A DNA stretch of 13,168 nucleotides from Chrysochromulina tobinii (taxonomy: Eukaryota > Haptophyta > Prymnesiales > Chrysochromulinaceae). Location: positions 1 through 13,168 of the forward strand of contig JWZX01000432.1 in NCBI GenBank assembly GCA_001275005.1. Reading direction: 5' to 3'. Shown one piece after another: positions 1 to 7,100 of this stretch. A program made the translations under genes and the position numbers. Each line of letters opens with the position of its first letter. The first letter of the stretch is position 1. Below the pieces are notes generated by a model. It did no database searches. It saw nothing but the letters and a program-made list of their open reading frames with translations, and was not told the origin of the DNA.

Positions 1-213
1 CCACGTGCAAGATACATATATCCTGATGTATCTGATATGTATCCCAAAATGTATCTTGGACTCGTTTGGGATACGTGTAAAATACATGTATTCTCTTGGA
101 AAGTAACAGGGCATTCAAGATACATTCAAGATACATCAGGATACATTAGGGATACATGTATCCTTCAGGATACACGCAGGATACATGTTCACGATACATC
201 AGGATACGTATCC
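1..213. repeat. GATACAT/GTATC degenerate repeat array
   Basis: This AT-rich block contrasts sharply with the GC-rich DNA around it. The word GATAC(AT) starts at about 11, 70, 119, 130, 140, 151, 169, 180, 193 and 203. Its reverse complement GTATC occurs at 28, 39, 51, 158 and 208. From 119 onward the direct copies lie mostly 10-11 bp apart (119, 130, 140, 151; then 169, 180), near one helical turn. Perfect palindromes lie at 81-92, 150-163 and 202-213. A perfect 10-bp inverted repeat joins 39-48 to 65-74. It has no coding potential. It could be a minisatellite, a mobile-element end or a protein-binding array; the sequence does not decide. The array may extend beyond the left edge of the window. 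Confidence 0.8.
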
Positions 214-214
214 T

Positions 215-270
215 GATAACAAACCCCCCCAAACTCGATAACAACCCCCCCCTAACCCCGCCCGCCCTCG
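215..270. repeat. Duplicated C-tract element
   Basis: The unit GATAAC-A(2-3)-C(7-8) occurs twice, at 215-230 and 237-252. It is followed by TAACCCC and further C-rich DNA. The four closely spaced C runs could form an i-motif, or a G-quadruplex on the minus strand. CCCCTAACCCC resembles a single degenerate telomere-type word but is not a telomere array. It directly abuts the GATACAT array, whose last palindrome leads into the first GATAAC. Confidence 0.55.
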
Positions 271-568
271 CTAGCGCTCCCGGTCGGACATAAGAGGTTC
301 GTATTCCCAGCGTTCCTCGCACCTTACCGTTTTCTTACCGTACCCCCGACGGCCGCGCGGCCCGCGGGGCCCGAACGCCCGAACGCCCGATCGTGACGCA
401 TGACGTGGGAGTGTGTATGATCGGACCCGGCCCGCGGGGGCCGGGCTCGGAGAACGGAGAGGTCGAGTGTGAGTCGTTTATACTTAGGTCGTGGCGCGTG
501 TGATCCGTATGCGTGTAATGTGATCCGGCCAACTACATTTACTGCGTGAATGGCCAAAACCGGGGAGC
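271..568. other. GC-rich intergenic DNA with hairpins
   Basis: No convincing gene is visible here. Short structures are present: CTTACCGT occurs twice 11 bp apart (323-330, 334-341), GAACGCCC is tandemly repeated near 373-388, and GGCCCGCGGGG occurs at 359-369 and again at 429-439. A strong hairpin pairs 426-433 with 438-445. The stretch would hold the 3' flank of the minus-strand ORF ending at 569 if that ORF is real. Confidence 0.5.
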
Positions 569-1009
569 TCAGAACAGAACACTCCACACGAACCCATCTG
601 GCGGCGGGCCGAAACGCCCGTCGTCGGCGACGTCTTTCGCCCGAGAAGCGTCGCCTGGCGCCACGGACCTGGCGTCCTCAGCGAGCACGCGCACAAAATA
701 CTCCTTCTTCTTGCGCGCAGCCTTCATCTCTTCGGCCTCCTGGAGGAGGAGGGGCCGCCGCCCCTCCTCCTCCTCCTCCGCCTCGCGCTTCAGTCGTTCC
801 TTATGCTTCCCGTCCTTGGCCTTCTTGTCAGCCTCGAGCCGCTCGTTCTGCGCGTTCTCTTCCACCTGCGCCGCTACCAGCCAGTCGTCAGCTGTCCGCT
901 CAGCCGAGGCGCTTGGTCGTTGGCCATCCCTGGGAGCAGGCGGGGCATACGCAGTTTTAGTAGAGCCTCTTGCAGAACGTCGTGGATACGTTTGAGTTCG
1001 TAGCGCGCG
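569..1009 (-). CDS. Possible coding exon, charged coiled-coil protein (unrecognised, no ATG)
   Basis: The minus-strand frame is open from just below an in-frame stop at 1010-1012 to a stop at 569-571, about 146 codons. It contains no ATG; the first possible non-ATG start is GTG at 863-865. Its middle encodes a Lys/Glu/Arg-rich, probably coiled-coil segment with a run of five Glu, and the protein ends in GFVWSVLF. That composition looks more protein-like than the Ser/Arg-rich reading of the opposite strand, but part of it comes from a CTC/CCT triplet repeat near 740-785. Lacking an ATG, it would have to be a 3' exon joined to something upstream, perhaps the gene ending at 1015, or it is a chance ORF. 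I recognise no family. Confidence 0.35.
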   Translation of the reverse strand, partial: RALRTQTYPRRSARGSTKTAYAPPAPRDGQRPSASAERTADDWLVAAQVEENAQNERLEADKKAKDGKHKERLKREAEEEEEGRRPLLLQEAEEMKAARKKKEYFVRVLAEDARSVAPGDASRAKDVADDGRFGPPPDGFVWSVLF

Positions 1010-1014
1010 TCAGC

Positions 1015-2079
1015 CTACTCGCTGGTCTTCACATCGATGATGGCGTCGGCCGAGCCCGAGCTCGTTGAGATCCGATCTGAAGATGGGAGATCGCCCGAGC
1101 TCGTTGAGGGCGGATACGGTGCACTGCCGATGTCGTCGCTTGTGCGGGACGGAGCCGCACGACGGTACTCCGAATACGAGGAAGACGTCGGCATGCCGCC
1201 AGCTCGCCGGGCCTCGCCGGGCCTACGGACTTTGATGGTCACGTCCCGCGGCGCGCTTTCGGGAGCTGAAGGAGCAGGGGTCGCCTTCGGTTGGATGCCG
1301 CCGCCGCTAAGGGGAGCGCTGCCACCAAACAGGTTGTCGTCCAGGGTCGCTGACCGAGGGGCCCCGCCGAAGAAGTCAGACCCTTGGCCTAACAGACTCT
1401 CGATGCCTCCACCACCATAGGGGTTGGCTCCACCCGCACCCCCAAAGAAATCGGCCAAATTTCCACCCAGCCCGCCCATTCCGGCGCCGGCGGGCCGGCG
1501 ATCGTCGCAGCCCTGTGCCAGGCGCCCGAACATGTCCGCGGCGCCGCTAAAGGAGCTGCCTCGCGTCGAAAAAAACGAGGCGAGGGCTGCAAAAATCCGA
1601 GCCATCGTCCCGAAAAACGAGCTTTGCAGCGCACGTATGGGTCCACCAGCCATGACGATGCCGACGCCCATCCGGAACAGCATGCCCGCCGCGGGCTTGA
1701 GCAGCACGCGCACCACCAGCCCGAAAGCACAGAGCCGCCACGCAAGCTTGAGGGCACCACCCAACAAGTTGAGTGCCAGAACGACTGGGTCAATGCGCGA
1801 TGCAAGCAGCGCGACAAAGAAGGCCAACACCGCAAGGTTGACTCCACCTCGGGCCTTGGAGATCAGCCCCATCTGCACCGGCCGAGCACGAGGCTCCGCA
1901 AAGGCTGAGGGTCCCTGGGCCAACTGCATGGCCGTATGCGGAAGTAGCACGCTGCTAGCAGCAACCGCAGATAGCCCTCGGAAGAATGGTGCGGGGCATT
2001 GCAGCCCAACCGACACCGCGGGGTGCAGCATGCCCAGATGGGCGAGCGACAGCGTGGCTGTGAGCACTGACATCGTCAT
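1015..2079 (-). CDS. Hypothetical membrane protein, possibly plastid-targeted
   Basis: The gene encodes 354 residues that I do not recognise. The start is the first ATG of the frame, with G at -3; a second ATG lies two codons on. Residues 4-27 are hydrophobic like a signal peptide. Residues 57-62 read PSAFAE, similar to the ASAFAP-type cleavage motif of secondary-plastid proteins, but far from the N-terminus for such a motif. Residues 80-93, 97-110 and 113-147 form a long hydrophobic zone with two or three possible membrane segments. The second half is Gly- and Ser-rich: DFFGG occurs at 210-214 and 235-239, and LFGG at 250-253. The tail is Ser/Asp-rich and carries STSSG twice (326-330, 338-342), encoded by an identical 16-bp DNA repeat. 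The gene lies head-to-tail behind CDC123. Plastid targeting is inference; the ORF looks real from its length, hydrophobic pattern and lack of interruption. Confidence 0.65.
   Translation of the reverse strand: MTMSVLTATLSLAHLGMLHPAVSVGLQCPAPFFRGLSAVAASSVLLPHTAMQLAQGPSAFAEPRARPVQMGLISKARGGVNLAVLAFFVALLASRIDPVVLALNLLGGALKLAWRLCAFGLVVRVLLKPAAGMLFRMGVGIVMAGGPIRALQSSFFGTMARIFAALASFFSTRGSSFSGAADMFGRLAQGCDDRRPAGAGMGGLGGNLADFFGGAGGANPYGGGGIESLLGQGSDFFGGAPRSATLDDNLFGGSAPLSGGGIQPKATPAPSAPESAPRDVTIKVRRPGEARRAGGMPTSSSYSEYRRAAPSRTSDDIGSAPYPPSTSSGDLPSSDRISTSSGSADAIIDVKTSE
1054..1108. repeat. In-frame 16-bp direct repeat in coding sequence
   Basis: GCCCGAGCTCGTTGAG occurs at 1054-1069 and identically at 1093-1108. 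The 39-bp offset equals 13 codons, so the repeat preserves the frame of the minus-strand membrane-protein gene and produces two STSSG motifs in its tail. It suggests a recent duplication of a 39-bp segment followed by divergence of the spacer. Confidence 0.7.
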
Positions 2080-2259
2080 GCCAAACGAACGTCCACCCGA
2101 CGCTCCGTCGCCGCGCCACTGCGGTGCAGGTGCAGCAGTGTGCAGGTTTGGGTATCGTCAAAATCTAGGACAGGGCGACAACTGAAAACTAAACTGAAAC
2201 AGAGTAGTGCAGAGAAGCCATCATGTGCTGGGAAGCACAGCTCGAATAGGCCCGATCCG
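2080..2259. other. Short intergenic spacer between two minus-strand genes
   Basis: These 180 bp must hold the CDC123 3' UTR and the promoter of the downstream membrane-protein gene, so packing is tight. On the minus strand a pyrimidine-rich stretch around 2183-2205 ends in TTTTCAG, which resembles a 3' splice site. It could mean an unseen 5'-UTR exon for the downstream gene. I found no canonical AATAAA signal. Confidence 0.4.
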
Positions 2260-3549
2260 TCACTTCACCGAGGAGTCGACGGCCGAGGCACGCTTCGCCG
2301 CGGCGATCAGGTCCGCGACGTTGGTGCCGTTGCCCATCTGCAGCTCGTGCGGAAGCCCGTAGTACAGCTGTGCCGAGGGAGCGACGCCGCCGCCATCGGG
2401 CGGCACGAGGCGCAGCTCAGGCTCGAGCGCGACGTCCACACCGGCATCCTCGGCCACCTCGGCGAGCGTGCCCAGCTCGGCCCAGTCGAATAGAAGCGGA
2501 TCGGTCGCCTGGTGGAAGGGAGCCACGTCGATGAGGTGCACGCGGCTGTCGAGGTCGACGTACGCGTCCCACACGAGGCGCCGCGGCAACGCGAGCGCGG
2601 GCCGTCCCTCCGCCGCGCCGACGGTCTCGCCCAGGTGGCGCTCCGCAAACGCGGCGAGCAGCGATAGCAGCCTCGGGCGCTCTGCCTCCAGGAAAGGGTA
2701 GTGTGAGAATCGGTCGCGCTGGCAGACGGCGAGCAGTCGCCGCCCTCCCTCGAGCCCGTAGCAGCGGAACTCGCTCGACGGGCGCAGGTTGCACCACCGT
2801 CGCAGAGCAAGCACCCACTGCGCGCCTGGCAACACTACCCCGTCGGCGCTCACTCCTGGCGTCGTCGGCGCCAGTGGCAGCGGCGCGGGCACCGCTTCTG
2901 CCGCCGCTGTAGCCGGGAGCTCCAGCGATGCGAGCGCAGCGGCGGCGCTTGCAGAGGAGCTCGTCATTGAGTCCACCTCGTGAACCGCCTCGGCCGCCGA
3001 CGGGACCGCCGCCAGCGAGGCTGGCTCGATAGCGTTCGGTGGCGGAGGCGCGGTGGCGGCGCCATCCGTTGGCAGCGACGTGGGGACTGCTGCAGCGTGG
3101 CGCGCATCACACAGGTCGTGTGCGATGTGGTCAGAGCTCTTGAGCAGCAGCAGCACGTCGCGAGGGCTCGTGCACTTGAGACTGCCGCCGAGGACCCACG
3201 CTGCATCCTTTGGGGCGCTCCAGTTGAGCTTCGGCATGACGGCTCCGCCGTGCTTGCGAATGGCCGCCACGATCGCCGACTCGAGTTCAGGAAAGCGTGG
3301 CACCGGCGCGCTGCTATCGCCTTCGTCGTCCGACCAGCGCTCGTCGTCTGACCAGCCATCATCTGGCGCGTCAGAGCCGCTCGGCCGGTCCGTGCAGCCC
3401 TCATCAGCAGGCACGAAGCAGCCGTCGGCGAGCAGATAGCGCACAAAGGCGTCGTCCAGCGGCAGCAGCGTTGTGCGAATGGACACGTGGTGGAGCGCGG
3501 GGTACCAGTTCGAGATGGCGCAGAGAGCGAGGTCTGTCTCGGCAGTCAT
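2260..3549 (-). CDS. CDC123: CDC123/D123 family eIF2 assembly factor
   Basis: The protein has 429 residues; human CDC123 is about 336. The family forms an ATP-grasp fold, binds eIF2-gamma in the cytosol and promotes eIF2 heterotrimer assembly. Family motifs appear in order: NWYPALHHVSIRTTLLPL (14-31), an acidic WSDDE stretch (66-76), FPELE (86-90), the signature PKLNWSAPKDAAW (106-118), SLKC and LLLLKSSD (123-140), LRRWCNLRPSSEFRC (249-263), CQRD (276-279), WDAYVDLDSRVHLIDVAPF (327-345) and DPLLFDWAEL (350-359). An Ala/Pro-rich insertion at about 150-242 accounts for most of the extra length. Oddly, the usual D-x-N-P-F motif reads D-V-A-P-F, so Asp341 is kept but the expected Asn is Ala343, encoded by GCT. 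The Kozak context is weak (C at -3), but this ATG puts the conserved N-terminus in place. It is a single uninterrupted ORF, divergent from UTP10. Confidence 0.95.
   Translation of the reverse strand: MTAETDLALCAISNWYPALHHVSIRTTLLPLDDAFVRYLLADGCFVPADEGCTDRPSGSDAPDDGWSDDERWSDDEGDSSAPVPRFPELESAIVAAIRKHGGAVMPKLNWSAPKDAAWVLGGSLKCTSPRDVLLLLKSSDHIAHDLCDARHAAAVPTSLPTDGAATAPPPPNAIEPASLAAVPSAAEAVHEVDSMTSSSASAAAALASLELPATAAAEAVPAPLPLAPTTPGVSADGVVLPGAQWVLALRRWCNLRPSSEFRCYGLEGGRRLLAVCQRDRFSHYPFLEAERPRLLSLLAAFAERHLGETVGAAEGRPALALPRRLVWDAYVDLDSRVHLIDVAPFHQATDPLLFDWAELGTLAEVAEDAGVDVALEPELRLVPPDGGGVAPSAQLYYGLPHELQMGNGTNVADLIAAAKRASAVDSSVK
2824..3102 (-). other. Low-complexity insertion within CDC123
   Basis: Codons for about residues 150-242 encode an Ala/Pro/Ser-rich segment that interrupts the family alignment between LLLLKSSD and LRRWC. 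It stays in frame and has no obvious splice boundaries, so it is probably translated as a disordered loop, although an unspliced in-frame intron cannot be excluded. Confidence 0.55.
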
Positions 3550-4111
3550 ACGACGACACTACAAATGCAGAGTTCCTGTGAATGAAAGTTTCCAGAAAAT
3601 GTGATCCCTGGGCACCCCCACTCGCTCAACCCCCTCGCGGCGTAGGAACCCGATCTGAGATGGATCGATGGCCCTGCTGCGAGGGGCGGGAGGACGTAGG
3701 ACGATAAGCGAGCGGGGCTTAACTCGGTCCGACCGATCCCCTCAGAGGATCAGCGGCCGATCGAGGACTTGACCTCGAAGCCCCGCCCCAACTCCGAACC
3801 TGCCCTTTCTTTTTCTTTTTTGTGCCAACTGGGCACCATCGGCGAGGGACGAGGGATTTGTTGACCTTCGCCGGCACGAGCCACGGCGATGATGAGGTTT
3901 ATTTTTTTCCCTCGAGCCGTCGCGCAAACCTTACTACCCGCCGCGCGGCGCGCGTCCCCTCTCCCACGCCCACTGCGCCTCAACATGTCACTTGCCACGG
4001 AGGGGTATCTGTAACCAGTCTTGACACGCGGGGAGCGCCGGCGGGTGGGCTCAGATTTTTAGGGTTGAAGTTCGTCCTTTTTCCAAGAAAGCCCAACATA
4101 GCGACGTGACC
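3550..4111. promoter_or_regulatory. Shared divergent promoter region CDC123 / UTP10
   Basis: These 562 bp separate the two start codons. A polypyrimidine tract, CCCTTTCTTTTTCTTTTTT, lies at 3803-3821, followed by a small hairpin pairing 3822-3826 with 3832-3836. GCGATGATGAG at 3886-3896 followed by T-rich DNA resembles the yeast PAC element (core GATGAG), but only loosely. No clear TATA box is seen. On the minus strand, TTTCATTCACAG ending near 3578 could be a 3' splice site for a 5'-UTR intron of CDC123. The UTP10-proximal end holds the telo-box/site II cluster listed separately. Confidence 0.6.
4046..4095. promoter_or_regulatory. Telo-box-like motif flanked by two site II-like motifs
   Basis: TGGGCT (site II, consensus TGGGCY) lies at 4046-4051. 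TTTTAGGGTT, the reverse complement of AACCCTAAAA and containing AACCCTAA of the plant telo-box AAACCCTAA, lies at 4057-4066. AGCCCA, an inverted site II, lies at 4090-4095. All fall 17-66 bp before the UTP10 ATG. In plants this pairing marks ribosomal-protein and ribosome-biogenesis promoters; its use in this organism is inference. Short motifs also occur by chance, so the clustering and position carry the argument. Confidence 0.45.
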
Positions 4112-7100
4112 ATGGCGGCATTGAGGTCCTCGCATGGGCAAGCCGCGCAATTCGACCGAACGACGCTTGCCTCCCTCGGCATGTCTGCGCTCATTGAACT
4201 CGATGCTGTCGCCGGGTGTGTGGGCGCGCCCGGCTTCTTCTTGTCCTTCGAGCCGCTTGTCGGAAAGGGCCTGGCAGGCACACTTTCGGGCCCTCGCGAT
4301 CTCCTTGTGCCCTCTTCTGTCGCGGAGCTTGATGCAGCTCTTGAGGCTCTTCTCATCACGCTTCGTCCCTACTTATTACACCGGGCTGGCCTTAAGCTAC
4401 TCGACTTCCTTCTGCGCGTGCACTCAGTGCATGTTCACCAACCGCAGCAACTGCTCTTGACGGTGCTGCCATATCACGGAACGTTCATATACGCCAAAAG
4501 TAAGATCATGCCACGCGTTTGAATCTTCATCCCGCTGCCTTCCTCGAGACCACTGCGCATGCATAGATTCACCACGAGTCACAGCGTGCGTGTGCCCTTG
4601 TGCTGCTGTGTGTGTTGCTGCCGTGACCAGTTCTTGTGCTGCTGCGACCATTACTCACGAGCTGCTTGAATCAACTACCTTTGCGGCCCGTTCCACGCCA
4701 TGCGCTAATTGCATCAGCTGGCTCGGCGGCTCCCGGCAGTGTCGCTTCCGTCGCAGGCGGCGATGGCGACACGACCAACTTGCTTGCCCTATGCTGCGCC
4801 GACATCGCCGCAACCGCCAAGGCTTCTTTGAAGAAGACAATTTCCGGGTGCGGCGCCGATTATGTGCGGCGAGCCGCTGCTCGAGCGACATCGCACGTGG
4901 CCCGCACAGTCGACGGCAGTGTGCACGCGTCCTTCGCAACGATGGTGATCGCCGAGGCGCTGCCCAATCTCTTAGTGGCACACCAGAAGCACACGAGACT
5001 GCTACCAATCCTTCAAGTGCGCACTTGAAGCTGTGATTCGCCTTGGCCGCTTTGATCACCCTCAGCTGCCGCATGCCATTCTTCCCCAACCCGCCGTGCC
5101 CTGATCCCCGCCTGCAGCACTTGCGCAGCCCTCATGCATCTCTCCTCACCTCAGCCTCACTCTCCTTCCCTTTGATGCAGCTCGTCCTGGCCCTCCTCGA
5201 GCCTGAGATGCCTCTCGCGTACATCAGCGCTGCCATGGCCCTCCTTACTCAGCTCCTCTCTCACGCACCCCTTTCGGCAGAAGCCTCTGCTGCCCTCACT
5301 AGCCGCCTTGCTGCCCTCACTGCCGCCGCCCCCAGGCCCAGTGCCGTTCTCAAGCCCCTAGCCACCCTCGCCCTCTTGTGGCGTCATGCATTCGTCCATC
5401 TGGTGCCCGCTGCTGCACGCACGCTCCCGACGCTTCTTATCGTTGCCGCTGTCGGGGAGCCGGCAAGCACCGCCACTGCCGCGCTGGCAACCTCTGCCAC
5501 GGTGCTGTCGGCATTGGCGACCGCCGCGGCGCGGCTCGTGACTTCCTTCATCAAGCTGAGTGAGCAGCACGACGCGTCGGTGCTCATGCCGCACGTGCTG
5601 CTGAGCTTGCACACTGCCCTGCCCCTCGCCGATGGCGATGCTGCCAAGATGCTTAGGGCGCCTCGATTGCACAGCCCGGACGGCCTTGCAGCACTCGCCA
5701 ACGCACTCTACACCCTCGCTTGCCACCGGCACGTGCTCATGCACCCGCTTGAAGGCCGGAGGCCACACGAAGGGCGGCGGTTGCAAGACAAAGGCCGTGG
5801 GTGTCGGCGACAGTACCGCCAGCTGGATGGCGTCGCTGCTGTCGTTGGACGTGCAACGAGCGATGCCGGAGGCGTCGTTGCCCTGCATCGCCGCCGCCCC
5901 CGCAGCCACGCGCCTCTTCGCTCTTCAGTCCCTCTTTCTATTCGCAGTTTCGAAGACTACCAAAGCAGAGATTGAACAGTTTGAGAGAACAGAGGCTGCG
6001 AATGAGAGGGCGTCGATTGCGGCTTATCTAGTGGGGGGCAGCCCCACTCTCCGCCGCACTCATGGACTCCCAACAGATAACTCGGCGGCTGCTTCTGCCG
6101 CCCCCCGCAGCCGCCGACGACGATTGCGATGCCTGTGCCGTCGACAGAGCTGTGGCGGCCCTAGCTGCTCAGCTCGCGCGACCGCTTCCGCCCAGCGATT
6201 TGGGTTCGCGTGCGGCATTGGCGGCAGCTCGTCTTCGCGCTCGGGCGCTCGCCGCCGCTGTGGCCCTCCCTGCCGCGACCGCCGCCACCTCTTCCCCCGC
6301 CACCATCGACGCGTCAGGCGTTGCCGCGCCGCCGCCGCCGTGGCGGTTGCTGCTACTTTCGTGGTGGCTTGAAGCGCTTTTTTACCCCCGCCATTGCGAC
6401 ATCACCACGAGCGCAGCCCTTGGCGCCGCCGCTGCCGCATTGCGCCTGCCCTTCCTTCAGGCTGGCCTGCGGCCTATGCGCAGCACTGAGAAAAGCTGCG
6501 AGAGCAAAGTCACGAGCACCTCGCATGGGGCAGCTGTGCTGTCGCTCGCCAAGGCGCTTCGTGCGGGAGTCCACTCGGCGGGCGTGCCGGGGGCGATGGG
6601 CAGCGCGATCGCCGACATCTCCGCCATCACCGCCGCCCCCGCCGCCCCCGCCGCCCTCGTTCTGTGCGCAATCCTCTCGTCGCCAATGTCGCCGCACTCG
6701 CAGATGGCCCCGGCGCTGCTCCTGCTCCAGGGCCATTTGTCCTTCCGGCCGCAACCAGCCTCTGCCGCTGCAGTGGATCCCGAACCAGCGGAGCCAGACG
6801 CGTTGGATCGGCTGGCCACCGCGCTCGCGGCCGCCCTAAGTGCCGCACTCCGCGCTCTCTCCAATGCCCCGCCCCGCTTGCGCGACGCCACCTGCCATAT
6901 AACTCTAACCGCAAGTGCCACTGCGATTGACGCCGGTGCGGTGGCCAAGGCGACAACGGTGCAGGCGGCTTGTGAGGAATCCGAAGAGGTTGATGCCGCA
7001 GAAGGCCGCTGGGCTGAGTATGCGGCTGGGCTGCTCTCTCAAGATGGCAACAGAAGCCGCGGCGCCGATATGGCTGCGGCAGCCTTCTTAGAGAGGGAAG

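Noticed and set aside
1-213. CRISPR array
   Set aside because: Repeats are 7-12 bp, degenerate and in both orientations, without unique spacers of constant length, in a eukaryotic context.
237-262. Telomere end
   Set aside because: Only one CCCCTAACCCC word is present, with no tandem array, and genes lie close on the inner side.
546-995. Plus-strand 149-codon ORF, Ser/Arg-rich
   Set aside because: It is the antisense of the Lys/Glu-rich minus frame; its composition (Ser and Arg runs) is what triplet repeats give in a shadow frame.
1424-2185. Plus-strand ORF of 253 codons opposite the membrane-protein gene
   Set aside because: It has low-complexity Ala/Pro/Arg content and no motif, while the minus strand shows a coherent hydrophobic pattern; in GC-rich DNA long antisense ORFs are expected.
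6031-6076. Programmed ribosomal frameshift at the UTP10 exon 4/5 boundary
   Set aside because: A G-rich run and hairpin are present, but no X-XXY-YYZ slippery heptamer in the right frame; a short phase-0 intron explains the frame change more simply.
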